The position numbers were made by a program, and so were the translations under genes. The notes under the pieces were generated by a model. That model was not told the DNA's origin, made no database searches, and was given only the letters and a program-made list of their open reading frames with translations. A stretch of DNA of 64,000 bases, taken from the NCBI GenBank assembly GCA_038030265.1, contig CM075938.1, positions 12,067,009-12,131,008 of the forward strand, read 5' to 3'. This stretch comes from Corythucha ciliata (lineage: Eukaryota > Arthropoda > Insecta > Hemiptera > Tingidae). Numbering within the stretch: the first letter of the stretch is position 1; each line of letters starts with the position of its first letter. Shown here one piece after another: positions 23,201 through 34,471 of the stretch.

Positions 23201-24118
23201 CCGGATTCCCAAATTAACCTCACTCTCCGTAAATTTTCCAAACACTCAGACGCCCCTCGTGTAATCCGCTAAGAATTCTTTCATATCCTAAACAAATATC
23301 AAGACTTTCAAACAATATATTACCGATGGTTCCAAAACGTCACAGGGAGTGGGTTGCGCATTTTATGCTCCGTCTACTACCTCCTCTGTCCACCCACTAC
23401 CGCCAGCCTCATCCGTGTATACTGCAGAACTTTATGCTATCCTTTTCTCCCTTGACTTCATCTGCCATTGTCCATCTTCAAAATTTCTCATAATCACCGA
23501 CTCTTTTAGCTCCCTACAAGCCCTTCAAAATAAATTTGACCCGGAACCCCTTTTGTCGAAAATTCACCAAAAAATCCTGGAGATTACTACACTGCATAAA
23601 AATATTCATTTCCTTTGGATCCCGAGTCACATCGGGATCCCAGGAAATGAACACGTTGACTCCCAAGCCAAGCTAGCTACTTCTCTTCTACCTGTCACTC
23701 CTGTGCCACTCCCATTTCGTGATGAAAAACACAAACTAAAAACCATCCTTTGGAATAAATGACAAGACTTATGGAACCAAAAAGCGTCACAGCTACAATC
23801 AATTCATCCCAGAGTTCACGATATAAAAAATTTAAATATTCCACACTACACTCGTAAAGACCAAATTAAAATTCTGCGCCTCAAGACAGGTCACACCCGC
23901 ATAACTCACAGTCACTTCCTTACTAACCGAGACAGACCTCAATGTCAGACCTGCCAAACCCCCCTAAGTATTTCTTATATCATACTAGATTGTCCAATGT
24001 ACCGAACACAAAGAACATCCCACAATTTGAAAAACACGTTACCCGAGATATTCCAAATGGCTAACTTAGACGACCTCCTAAACTTTATGAAAAACATTCG
24101 ACTGTACGACGAAATTTA
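20194..24118 (+). pseudogene. I-clade LINE ORF2: endonuclease, reverse transcriptase, RNase H
   Basis: The first frame (20194 to about 21880) contains the AP-like endonuclease (FFQWNIRG, LAIQETHF, LADLNLHHESWG, FSDHYPIL) and the RT fingers (LPRNKAAGYDSIPNEL, AIIVPIHKPGK, YRPISLTCC). A frameshift near 21880 leads to FFDIHHAFDT (about 21955, motif A, usually K rather than the first H), and another near 22125 to FYADDLVIFTK (22223, motif C). After about 22937 a ~130-bp insert breaks the frame. RNase H starts at about 23315 (ITDGSKT) and runs through AELYAILF, ITDSFSS and WIPSHIGIPGNEHVD. After an in-frame TGA at 23761 the C-terminal finger CQTCQTPLSISYIILDC is still readable to about 24118. All catalytic blocks remain recognisable, but the gene is broken at four or more points. 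Confidence 0.8.
22950..23090. mobile_element. Small hairpin insert in LINE ORF2
   Basis: Between the RT C-terminal region and RNase H, the sequence CGCCATGTTCACTCTTATCA is mirrored by TGATAAGAACGAACATGGTG. An inner pair is TTGTTGATG...CATCAACA-like. About 130 bp can fold back on itself and the flanking LINE frames do not continue through it. It may be a tiny MITE. Confidence 0.4.
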
Positions 24119-24212
24119 ACTAGCGTGGTATCTAAGTAACTGTAATAGCGGGCTAATGACCTAGCAGTCGATGCCCCTTTATAAAAAAATAATAATAATA
24201 ATAATAATAATG

Positions 24213-27035
24213 ATTTATTGTTAGCACAACGAAAAGTTGTAAAACAACGTCAGCAAAACAATGGACAATAAATAAATAAATAATACGAACAAATAGAATT
24301 GTCAAAACGAGCTGCGGTCCATGGAAGAATTGTACTCTTCCACCGAGTACGGCACCACGTCAATTAGAAGCTGCTTAAGCTTCCTTCTGAAGCCCTTTGC
24401 TGGCAGATTTTTTAGGCAGGTTGGCAGCTTATTTAACAACTGAGGCCCCACCACTTGGGGGTTGAGAGACTCGGAGCGGGCCAAGCGACATCTCTCGGGG
24501 ACCAGCTCACGTCTTTTGCGAGTGGGATATCCATGCTGGTGAGACAGAATTGCGCCCGTGTCAACCGACTCCTTAGTGAGGCAGAGTATTTCCAAAATGA
24601 AGGCCGCGTAGATGGTGGGAACTCCAAGCTCCCTGAACAAAGGTCGGCATGTATCCCGGGATTTCACACCGGCAAGCACACGGATGGCCTTCTTCTGCAG
24701 TTTAAATACCTTGCAGGTGTGAGCTGAATTTCCCCAAACAGAAATTCCATACGTCATTTTCGAGTGGAAAATGGCAAAATAAACCATCTTCACAACACGT
24801 TTAGACAGCGAAGTGGAGAGCCGACGCAAAACGAACAAGGAACTTGACAATGTCGAGCACAAGGCATCAATATGATCTTCACCAGACAAACGTGAGTCGA
24901 TATTTATCCCTAAGAACCTCACACTATTATTGTTAACGTTGCTGCAGGTGAGGTTGATACTTAAGTCTTGAGTCTTGGAAGTATTCAGCAAGAGCCGATT
25001 CGACAGACACCAGTCACTGATCAACGCCGTGGATACGTCGACCACGGAAACAGCGTCCTCGAGCGATGAACCGGAGCAAATAATCGTGACGTCGTCGGCA
25101 TATAGAATAGTCTGAGAATTGACAGAATTGGTGTTTTGCGGGAGATCGTTAACGTACAGACTGAAAATAGGAGGACCAGAGATCGAGCCCTGCTTAACCC
25201 CAATGTCCTTGGCCGGTAAAAGAGTCGAACATTGTCCAGCGAAAGATACAGACTGCCGCCAGCCCGAGAGCGTCGAGAGAACAATGGCGACCGCTGAAAC
25301 GTCAAATCCAAGGTAAGAGAGTTTCGAGGAAGACTGTTTTGTTCTTTTTTTCCGCACCCTCAAGGCAACGGCACACCAACCCCAAGGCAGCCATCGAGGT
25401 AGATTTACCCCGCCGAAAACCGTACTGGTCCTCGGATAGCACGGCCGATTTCTCAAGGAAGGTTGATAGCCGCTTATTCATTAACGTCTCGAAGATCTTC
25501 AGGAACACACAAGTAATGGAAATCGGACGGAACTCACAATATTCAGATTGACCCTTCTTAGGCACAGGAATAACCCGTGCGATTTTAAGAGAATCTGCTA
25601 CGATTCCAGTTTTGAAAAACGAATTCAGCACGTAGGCCAGAGGTTCCAAAATTTCCGCCCCGATACCACGGACGAAACTCGCGGTGAAACCATAAATGTC
25701 CGGTGAGCTCGTTAACTTCAAGCCCTCAGAACCGCAAAGACCTCCTCCACTGACGCCTCGGTGAAAGTGAGAGGCTCAGAAGGGATACACGTGTCCGGAA
25801 GAAAATCCTCGAAACTCTTAGATGACGGTGGCAACTCAGCAATCCTAGCGTGCGCCGCATTGATGAAGAACTCGTTAAAACCATCCGCTGAAAGAACCGA
25901 TTCATTAGGGGAGTCCCTCAAGAGAGCGTTCCCAAGTTCATTTCTGACAATTTGCCATGCCGTTCGAGACTTGTTTGCTGAACTTTGAATTTTCTCGTCG
26001 TTGTGTGATATTTTGGCCTGCTTTAAGCATCGGCGATAGTCCTTTCGAGCAGTCATAAGAGCGGGTCTTCAATCATGTGAGGCTGACGTGTCGGATCGCT
26101 CTAGGCGAAGGAGCTGGAGACAGCGCTCTCTTTTTGCCTGTAATTCCGACGTGTACCACTGGTACCTCCCCGAGCGGGAATGTCGTCTATTGCTTTTTGA
26201 AACCCAAGGGCAGTACATGTCGACCAAAGGCAATAGAGTCTCCAAGAAAGAGTCGCACGCCTCACTGGAAGAAGCCAAATACACACCATGCCAAAGGCCT
26301 GGCATGGAAAGGGCCTTCCGAAGAGAACAAACATTCGGAGATGAAAAGTCTCGCCGAGTAACTCCACACCCCTGTTCCACTGATGACACCGGGTCACTGA
26401 GCCGACCGGGAGAAAGCCCAACACCAAACTCTATAGCTCTGTGATCCGAAAAACTCTCTTCACAGATTCGGCTACAAAAATTCGTCGGATGTACATTAGT
26501 TATTACCACATCCAGTGTCGACTGAGAGCCATTGTAGTGAGTCCTTGTACGTTCCGACACGGTTGAGCAAAGCCCAAAGGCACAAATGAGATTCATTAAA
26601 TCCTGACGCTGAGCGTTCTCTGTTTCCATATGGATATTGAGGTCCCCAGCTATCACTATGGGTGACTTATATCGAGTGAGTCGTTCCAGAAAGGAGGCAA
26701 ACATGTCGATGAATACGGTGAAGGAAGAAGAAGGAGGCCGATATATCAACCTATCAACTGAGAGGTTAGTCAGACAAGGCAGCGTCGTCGCACTGACCGA
26801 GCTCCTACAATAAATGGCAGAGCCTCCATGAGAACCCTCCGCACGGCAGTAGAACGAGGTGCACTGATAATTGTCCGGAACGTGGAATCTGATTTCTCCT
26901 TCACTCAGCCAATGCTCCGTAATAGTTAACACACATACCTCGGAATGATGGGACAAGTAAACATTGACTTCATTCAGCTTATTAGGAAAGCTTTGCATAT
27001 TCGAGTACAAACACTTGAAACCGGGACCGCGCTCT
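24213..27035 (-). mobile_element. 5'-truncated CR1/Jockey-group LINE
   Basis: The minus-strand LINE has its 3' end at 24213 (AACAATAAATCA directly followed by the TTA repeat shared with the neighbouring I element). Only ORF2 is present. The 5' end is cut at about 27035, where the ~30-bp array starts. No RNase H domain is seen, consistent with CR1/Jockey-type elements. A LINE ORF1 fragment with a PHD-like finger at 62.8 kb could belong to the same group, but nothing here proves it. Confidence 0.7.
24302..27010 (-). pseudogene. LINE ORF2: endonuclease and reverse transcriptase with motif-A deletion
   Basis: Read downward from 27010, the endonuclease shows MQSFPNKLNEV, LTITEHWLSEGE, HGGSAIYCR, IAGDLNIHME and SFSDHRAIEF. 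RT fingers/palm follow (25721-25302): ARVIPVPKKGQSEYCEFRPI and EDQYGFRRGKSTSMAALGLV. Immediately after KNKTV the sequence jumps to SKLSYLGFDVSAV. The block that should carry motif A (D-x-x-K-A-F-D) is deleted, with a frame change. Motif C is intact (ILYADDVTIICSG), followed by the thumb and a C-terminal domain ending near 24302. Several frame changes (about 26060, 25720, 25310) also break it. No activity is possible without motif A. Confidence 0.75.
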
Positions 27036-27039
27036 ACTA

Positions 27040-27590
27040 CTATACTAAATTAAGTCATTTTTCCCAATTTTCGTCACAAATTGGCGTTTTCCCCAATTTT
27101 TAGCAGCGAATTAGCAATTTCAGTCAGCATTTTTCTTAATTTTAGCCACGCTAATTAGTGATTTTCTCAATATCAACCGTGAATTAGTTTTTTAAAAAAT
27201 TTGCCCATATTGGATTTTTTTCTTCAAATTTTAGCTATCGATTAGCAGTTTTTCTAGAAAGATGTACAGAAGCTACGGAATGGTGTTTTCTCAATTTTAG
27301 ACACGAATCAGTGATTTTTCTCATTCGTATCCGCGAATTTGAGTTTTACCTATTCAGGTTATCCGCTAATTGGGGCTTTTTCTCAATTTCTTCGATGAAA
27401 TATGAAGCGATTTTTCTCAACTTTAGCCGCGATTTTTTTCCTCCTTTCTTATAGCCTTGATATAACGTGATTCTCAATTTTAGCCGCGGGCTTGGCCCAA
27501 AAACAGCATTATTAGCATTTTGTTCGTTCATTTTAGGCGTGAAATTGCCTCTGTACAACGCTACTCCATAGATTAAATAGAAGAAAGGCG
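27040..27590 (+). repeat. Family A array (forward), right part
   Basis: Units resume after the LINE pair (TTTTCCCAATTTTCGTCACAAATTGGCG, then TCTCAATTTTAGACACGAATC) in the same orientation as 17.2-17.9 kb. Near 27590 the orientation flips: the next units read AATTCGCGGATAAAATTGAGAAAAA. Confidence 0.75.
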
Positions 27591-28560
27591 TTAAATTCGC
27601 GGATAAAATTGAGAAAAATATCCGATGAAACCAGCTGAAATGGAAAAAAATAGCTATTCTAAGCACCAATGAGTTTAAGAAAAAGCGCTTATTATCAGCG
27701 GATGGAGTGTTGGAAAATTGTTGGCTCATTCAAAAGTCAATTCCCCTGATTTTGCATACTTGAAAACCTTATTTCAACGTGTCTAGCTCACCACAGTTCA
27801 CAAATGCCTCTGATTTCACTATTTAAAATCATTATCGCGTAATTTTTCCCACAAAAAAAATTTTGTTTGCGCGTCTGTCTCACGAAAAACCAAAATCCGC
27901 GGCTTTTTTTATGCTAAAACCCCAATTTCGCTGGGTTGCCTAGTTAAAAAGTCAATTTTTCTGATCTCCTTCGCCGAAAAATCATTTTCGCAGCCCTGGC
28001 TTTCTTAGAAATCATTACTCATTTTTCACTGACTAAAAAATCACTTTCGTGGATTATTCTCGCGGTTCTGGCTAACTTTAATTTGTTGCCAAAAACTCGT
28101 CATTTCGCGGTGTTTAACCTTTGAAAGTTCCAAATCATTTTCGCGGACACTAAAAATCAGTTTTGCCAGGTCTCGCTTGCTAAAAAACCGTGAATTTCTC
28201 TCTTTAAAAACCCAATTTCGCGGATTCCATTTTGTACGTAAAAAAAACAACTTACAGCGTTATAAAATACAATTTAGCAAATTAGGCTTTAATTTAATCA
28301 TTTTTGCGGTTCTGGCTCTCTGAAATAACTTTGCCTCGTGTTCCACTCGCTAAAACCATTTTAAAAAGTAGCGATATTCACCGATTTTTGTTGCTGAAAC
28401 CACAGTTTTAAGTCTTTTGAGGGGTTCTCTAGTTCAAAAACCGATTTCGTAGACATTGCAACCCCCCCTCATAGAACCCAAAACCAATTTTACTGGTTTG
28501 GTTCTCTAATGCCTAATTTTGAGGGTTTTTATTGCTGACTAACTAATTTCGCCTGTTTTT
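27590..28560 (+). repeat. Family A (reverse) passing into ~30-bp family B array
   Basis: A short stretch of reversed family A is followed from about 27840 by family B, consensus TTTTCGCGGGTTTGGCTCAC plus TAAAAAACCA, again about 30 bp and strongly diverged. Family B recurs at 60090-60360 (forward) and, reversed, at 32400-32760. Confidence 0.7.
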
Positions 28561-28564
28561 GTAA

Positions 28565-28733
28565 GGCCCCGCTCACACTAGGAGAAAAAAGACGCCGACG
28601 CGCGCGTCAGCGTCCGACTCGTGCAGTAAAAACATATAGAACTCTATGGGCCCTTTCACATTGGACGCGTACGCGAGAGTCGTCTCTTCCCCGAGAAAAA
28701 GGACGCCGACTCGCGCCTAGTGTGCGCGGGGTC
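28565..28733. mobile_element. 169-bp GC-rich MITE
   Basis: The inverted termini are GGCCCCGCTCACACTAGG (left) and GACCCCGCGCACACTAGG (right, reverse complement). The interior is rich in CGACGCG motifs and partly palindromic (GACGCCGACGCGCGCGTC, GGACGCGTACGCGAG). It lies inside the array of families A and B. No coding capacity. The target duplication is unclear. Confidence 0.75.
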
Positions 28734-29080
28734 TATCTGAAACCCCAATTTCTCGGATTTTGTCACGAAAAAATATTTTACACCGGTATGGTTCACTAAA
28801 ACCGTTTTCACTGATGTATTTTATACTAAAAACCTTTTAGTAGGAAGTCATGGCAGGTACCCATCGTTCGCTTAGACTCCTATTTGTCGGGTTTAACTAA
28901 ATTTCACTTCAATCAGATTAACCGTTCACGTCCAAAGCGCCAGTATGGGCGGGGGCGGGGCGTCACTGCCCCGAAAAGTGGCAGAAAATGGAACGTTTTG
29001 CGTTGTTCTTTCTATTCTCGACTCCTGGCATCTGGGTCTTGAAAGAGTGAGCCCCAAAAATCGCGTGCCCGGTTCTTAGG
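28734..29080. other. Spacer between arrays
   Basis: About 350 bp with scattered weak family-B-like units and a GGGCGGGGGCGGGGCG run at about 28950. I see no gene. Confidence 0.3.
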
Positions 29081-29900
29081 GGAAGTTTTTGTTAATCCGC
29101 GGTTAAAATATAGAAAAAGAGGCCATATTATTCGCGGTTGATGGAAACCCTTTTCACGGGCGAAATTGAGAAAACCAGGTAGGTATATTGCGCCGTTCTT
29201 TGGGAAAAGTTCGTGACTAAAATTGAGATAAGCGCTCGTTCACAGAAAAAATGTAAGAAACATTCCAGTTCGAGATTTCTCGACATAACTTCCCGGGTGA
29301 AATTAAGAAAAATTGTTAATTTGCTGTTGTTGGCACAAGCCCGCGGCTGGAATTGAAAAAAAGACGCTCTAACGCGGGTGAAATTGAGAAAAAGAAATCA
29401 TTGTGCTGCGGTTGAAATTGAGAAAAAACGCCAATTCGCGGTTTTACGATACAACTTCCCGGTCAAAATTGAAAAAAAAAAAAATGCTATTTTGTCTTAC
29501 TTATGGCAAATCCGCGGCTACAATATAGACAAGGTGACTAAACTTTCTATAGGTGCCGCAGATCTTCGGCCATTACTGTCCTTCATCTACGTCACGAGCA
29601 GTCCCAAGTTCCTTTGCGCTGGACCCAGTACATTATTAATTGTTATTGGGCTGTGATTTTTGTGATTCATAACCGCCAATTTCAAAATTAACTTGTTTTG
29701 CTGCTCTACGGTGAGCAATCGGGAGCAAAGGACTGCTGGTGACGTCAGTCTCCAACCCTCCCGTCCGATTGGCGGGGGGAAATCTGCGGCACCTATAGTA
29801 AAGTTTAGTCACCTTGAACAAACTCTCACTCACGGATAAATTTAGGAAAAAGCGATAATTCACAGGTGTAATTAAGAAAAACACTCATCCGCGACTAAAA
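29080..29900 (-). repeat. Family A array (reverse), interrupted by a MITE
   Basis: Reverse units follow AATTCGCGGCTAAAATTGAG plus AAAAACGC. They run to 29529, stop for the MITE at 29530-29816, and continue to about 29900, which shows that the MITE inserted into an existing array. Confidence 0.75.
29530..29816 (+). mobile_element. 287-bp MITE with CAAGGTGACTAAAC termini, copy 1
   Basis: The inverted termini begin CAAGGTGACTAAACTTT on both sides and continue through ATAGGTGCCGCAGAT for about 35 bp. A second, inverted copy at 47709-47920 plus 57359-57436 shares the same interior (GACTGCTGGTGACGTCAG, GAGCAATCGGGAGCAAAGGA) but is split by a 9.4-kb insertion. No coding capacity. Confidence 0.85.
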
Positions 29901-30250
29901 CGGAGCCGAAAATGGGCGTTTCTCGATGTCACGTTGGTTTCAGCTGAATTTTTCCGTTCCACAGGGGGGGGGGGGCAGCGTGGTCCGCATGCGTCGATAC
30001 GATTTTCGTTAGACTTCAGAACTGATAGCCACGTGGCTAATGTCCACGGGGAATTTCACGGAGCCCCGGAAAACGACGCTGAAAATCACCGAAATCACAT
30101 GGAGAATCCATTCCAATTGCTTGTCTCGTCGAAAATCGAATTCCCAAATTCTTCATGGCGGAACCTGCCCCCCCCCCCCATCAAGATACGCATTTTCGCC
30201 TTTTTCACCAAAAACGCCCTAATGGCTATGGACGTATTTCTTAGGCTGCC
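29900..30250. other. Spacer between repeat arrays
   Basis: A G13 run (about 29965) and a C10 run (about 30170) are the only notable features. The open frame through it is not convincing as a gene. Confidence 0.3.
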
Positions 30251-30945
30251 AGATTTGTGCGGCCGTATTTGTCACGTCAAATGTGCGCATTCCGGTTTTG
30301 TTTTGTCAAATTTGTGCATTCACATTTTTGTACCTTCACATTTGAGGAATCATATTTGTGCATTCAGATTCGTCCATTTCAGATATGTGTATTCCGAATT
30401 TTTCAGTCAGATTGGTGCAGTCAGGTTTGTGCAGTCATATTTGTGCATTAATATTTGAGGATCGAGATTTTTCCTTTCAGATTTTGGCATTCAGAATTGA
30501 GAGGTCAAATTTCTGCATTCAAATTTAGAGATTCACATCTGATAATTCAAATCTTGGCATGAAGATTTGTGCAATAAAGTAAGCGCATTCTGATGCGTCC
30601 ATTCAAATTTGTGCAGTCAGATTTGACATCCAGATAATTTGAGCAGTCAGTGAATTGAAATCTGGGCATTCAGCTACGTGTATGACTCAATTTGAGGGTT
30701 CAGATTCGAGGACCTTTAGATAGGAGAAATCAGATTTGTGCAGCCAGATTTTCGCATTCTGATGTTTGCAGTAAAATGTGTGCATTCAGAGTTGTTCATT
30801 CTGCTTTGTGCGTTAAGATTTGTGCAGTCAATAATGTGTGCACTCAGATTTGTGCCTTCAGACGTGAGGAATCAGATTTGTGCATTCAGATTTTTGAATT
30901 CGGATTTGTACAGTCAGATTTCTGTAGTCAGATTTGCACTTGAAG
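30250..30945 (+). repeat. Degenerate 14-bp tandem array (CAGATTTGTGCATT)
   Basis: Units of about 14 bp, consensus CAGATTTGTGCATT with T/G/C variants, run for about 700 bp. The best-preserved stretch is 30870-30940, where four to five units are in register. Because 14 is not a multiple of 3, the open frames through it are chance products (Cys/Phe-rich). Confidence 0.85.
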
Positions 30946-31239
30946 CCTCACCCAATAATTCAAAACCCGAGAAACTGATGTTTCATTCTCACCGATACAA
31001 TTTAAACCTCAATAGATTGACTGAGATTGATTGCAACTGAGAAAAACGTCTGAATGCACGTTTTTGTGGATTTCGTGTTTTGGGGATTCGTCGGAAATTG
31101 ATGAGTAGAGAAGGGGGGAGGGGGTCATTTAATATTTGATTAGCGCGCTGTAGAGCGTCGTGAAATGTCAACTTGGACGGTCGTTGAACGACGATTTTGC
31201 TACCGGGCTGTTCTGGGAGCAATTACCATGCTAAAAGTT

Positions 31240-31920
31240 TAGAAATACACTAATACGCGTGACTAAAATTTGCGAAAAAGGGCTTATCCGTTGCTAAAAT
31301 TCAGTAAAATGTCTCATTCGCGGTTACTCGCTGCAATTCAATCTCAAAATCACCCATTCTCGGTATTTGGAGGCCCTTTTACGATTTAAAACAGAAAAAA
31401 CGCTATGTGCTAGTCAGAAGTTGCTAATTCGCGACTGAAACTAAAATAAAAACTGCCAATTGATGACTAGAAATTATAGAAACGGTAGTTTGCGGCTACA
31501 TTGAGAAAAAAAGCAACTTAATGGCTAAAAGTGAAAATAAATTTTTCCATTCAAATTGAAAACGTAAATTCGGGGCTTGAGTAGAGATACGGCTCTTATA
31601 TCAGGATAAGTATTGAGAAAAGCCGCTAATTCATGGCTAAAGTTGAAAAAAATGGCAATTCGCGGCTTTATTTTGTTAAAAAGTGCGAATTACCCGCTAT
31701 GCATAATTGAGAAAAAGCGCTAACTCGCGACTAAAATAGACAAAAAGATGTAATTCGCGGGTAAAAATTGAGAAAAGACTCTAATTCACCGCAAAAGTTT
31801 GGAAAAACGTTAAATCTCGCCCAAAGCTGAGAAACAGGCTAATTCACCGCTACAATTGTAATAAAGCGCTCGTTCGCGGCTAAAATCGCGGCTGAAATTG
31901 AACAAACGGCCTAATTGATT
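31240..31920 (-). repeat. Family A array (reverse)
   Basis: Units such as AAAATTGAGAAAAAGCGCTA and TAATTCGCGGGTAAAAATTG recur about every 30 bp. The array ends at about 31920, next to a partly palindromic GC-richer stretch (31926-32305). Confidence 0.8.
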
Positions 31921-31925
31921 TTTTA

Positions 31926-32305
31926 CCGTTACGAGTGCGGAACGCACTTCATTCCGTTCGAGTGGGAGAGTTAGCGCACGAGGCGCCACCGAGTGCCCGG
32001 TAATCACACGAGTACGGAATGAGAAGTGCTCCATGAGTATCGTACGCTATTTTTCCTTCACCCAAATTATTGCAAAAAAAAAACAAAAAAAAAAAAAAAC
32101 AAAAAAAAAACAATTCTGTCACAACACAACACTCACTACGTTGTCACTATCACTCGTCTGATATTGTTCATGCCGGCTACCGATTGATTGATCGAAGATG
32201 TTCATTGTTTAAAGCGCGTCTTTATTTTAACGTGGTGGCGACTACCGTAACTGCGGAGCGTGCGTAATTAGCGTACGGAATGACATCAATTCCGCACGCT
32301 CAGCT
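31926..32305. mobile_element. Possible short element with GAGTGCGGAA termini
   Basis: Left CGAGTGCGGAACGCACTTCA and right (reverse complement) GAGCGTGCGGAATTGATGTC are similar, and both are followed by CATTCCG. It is weak evidence for a diverged terminal-inverted-repeat element between two arrays. Confidence 0.3.
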
Positions 32306-32399
32306 GCCTTTGAACGTGATGCGTAAGAGGCTGATTCCAGGCGAGGTGTAGGAAAATTACTTTCCTTGTGGGCAAAATTGCTGTTAGAGCGAGCGAAAT

Positions 32400-32760
32400 T
32401 GATTTTTTTTTTTTGCGAGAAAAACACGCGAAATGTTGTTTTTCAGCTGGGCGTCAAACCCTCGAAATTGGCTTTTGTGGAAAACCTCGAAAATTGTTTT
32501 TTTTAGTGAGCGAAACCCTCAAAATTGTTTTTTTAGTTAAGAAAACCAGCCATAAATTTGTGTTTTTAGTGAAAACAACCAGCTGAGTTAGTTTTTCAGT
32601 GCGAAAAACCAGTGAAATTGTTTTTTCCAGTCAGAAAACCCGACGAATTGGTTTTTTTTTAGCGCGAGACACGTGGCGTTATACTAGCGAGCGAAAATAC
32701 TTTTATCGCCAGTGAAATTGATTTTTTTTAACGAGAAAACCCCCACGAAATTCCACCAAC
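32400..32760 (-). repeat. Family B array (reverse)
   Basis: About twelve diverged units of AAAACCAGTGAAATTGTTTT with TTAGTGAGCG, which is the reverse complement of family B at 27.8-28.5 kb. Confidence 0.75.
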
Positions 32761-33003
32761 ATGTTGAGTTCACTGAACATTTTTTTCGGTTTTAACCCGC
32801 CCTCAACACTCTCGTAAATTTTTCGAAGCGTGTGTGTGAATCACTGAGGAAAGCTTACAGCTTTAAAGGAGGTTTAAGGCTTACTGTTCGTGTAAAAAGA
32901 AAAATGACAGTTTTTACTTACGGGGAAGATTTGTATTGTGATGGTGGTGCTGAAGTGGCGGCCTCCGACAGAAACAAATGGAAAGGCCGACCAAAAAGGA
33001 GGC

Positions 33004-33503
33004 NNNNNNNNNNNNNNNNNNNNNNNNNNNNNNNNNNNNNNNNNNNNNNNNNNNNNNNNNNNNNNNNNNNNNNNNNNNNNNNNNNNNNNNNNNNNNNNNN
33101 NNNNNNNNNNNNNNNNNNNNNNNNNNNNNNNNNNNNNNNNNNNNNNNNNNNNNNNNNNNNNNNNNNNNNNNNNNNNNNNNNNNNNNNNNNNNNNNNNNNN
33201 NNNNNNNNNNNNNNNNNNNNNNNNNNNNNNNNNNNNNNNNNNNNNNNNNNNNNNNNNNNNNNNNNNNNNNNNNNNNNNNNNNNNNNNNNNNNNNNNNNNN
33301 NNNNNNNNNNNNNNNNNNNNNNNNNNNNNNNNNNNNNNNNNNNNNNNNNNNNNNNNNNNNNNNNNNNNNNNNNNNNNNNNNNNNNNNNNNNNNNNNNNNN
33401 NNNNNNNNNNNNNNNNNNNNNNNNNNNNNNNNNNNNNNNNNNNNNNNNNNNNNNNNNNNNNNNNNNNNNNNNNNNNNNNNNNNNNNNNNNNNNNNNNNNN
33501 NNN
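33004..33503. other. Assembly gap (500 N)
   Basis: Exactly 500 N, a conventional scaffold gap of unknown true size. Frames read across it are meaningless. Confidence 1.
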
Positions 33504-34471
33504 CAACCCATCATCCGCCAATTTCCGAGTTGACATTTTTGAAAGACTGCGAGAAACTCTATTTGGATGGTGCTAGGTGTCTCCCCCTCCACACCCCCCC
33601 ACCAACGATCGTCTTCAACGCAAAAGCTTTTGGTTGACGCGCACGCGGAATTGTTAACGTTCGCTTTTTGAAAGAAAGCGGGGGGGAGGGGACAGAAATT
33701 ACAGGAAAAAAAAATGATTACGCAAGTATTTTGCGTACATTTTAGGCATTAAAAGGAGGATTTCTGCTGTTATATCGAGGTTTTTTAACCCTTCAAAAAG
33801 CCCTGGAAAAAACAGTGTGACAGAGGGGGGGGGAAGGAGCTCAATCAATTTATTACTTTCACAACATTAAAGTGAAGTGAGAAAGTGGAAGCTCTTGAAA
33901 GTTAAACCCTTTTTTTCTCTCTCACTCTCACCAAGTCGGTGTTTCCGTTTGATTCTCACACAATTCCCCCCACGCCACACCCATGAGTCTTGTTCTACCC
34001 ACCCCCAGTTTATTCTTCTTTTTTTTTCGACCAAATCTCTAAAGAAGAATGTAGAACAAGCCAATACGCTATACACGGCAGAATGAAGTAAGATTGAGAA
34101 ATGGTGTGAAAGCGCGTGGGGAGGAAGGTCGTTCGTTAAAAGCCTTCAGACTGTATACGTAGTTGAATTCGAGAGGAAAATTCACTCTCCTTTCTCCGAC
34201 CCCACCTACAACAACAACGCACATCAACGTACACAGGACAACACAAATTTGCACATTTTTTTTTTTTTTTTTTTTTTTTGACAAAAAATGTCAGGGTTGT
34301 GGGCTAGAAATCCCATCAGAATACAGATATCATGACCCGACAAAATTACAATCCTGTTTTCAGTAACTGACTCAAAAACAGATAGTCTCTGCTGAGCCGG
34401 ATCAGAAAAATCAGAATTCACTACAAAATGGCTATTCGGCTCCATCATAGCTCGCTATATCGCATGACGTA
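33504..34471. other. Gap-flanking stretch without recognised genes
   Basis: Mixed sequence with homopolymer runs (G10, C8, T20 near 34265). I see no supported gene or element boundary. Confidence 0.3.

Larger units (their letters stand above)
17938..24212 (+). mobile_element. I-clade LINE, nearly full length, with (TAA)n tail
   Basis: About 6.2 kb with a GC-rich 5' leader from 17983, ORF1, ORF2 with endonuclease, reverse transcriptase and RNase H, and a 3' UTR ending in (TAA)n at 24186-24211. RNase H plus a TAA-repeat tail is typical of the I clade (established knowledge). A (TAA)n tract also precedes the 5' end (17938-17981), perhaps a pre-existing microsatellite target or the tail of an older LINE. 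The ORFs carry a stop and frameshifts, so it is dead but fairly young. It meets a second LINE tail to tail at 24213. Confidence 0.8.

Noticed and set aside
30250..30945. Cys/Phe-rich frames
   Set aside because: The 14-bp repeat rotates frame; openness is a by-product of a unit lacking stops in some phases.
32832..33637. Open frames across the gap
   Set aside because: They consist almost entirely of N positions.
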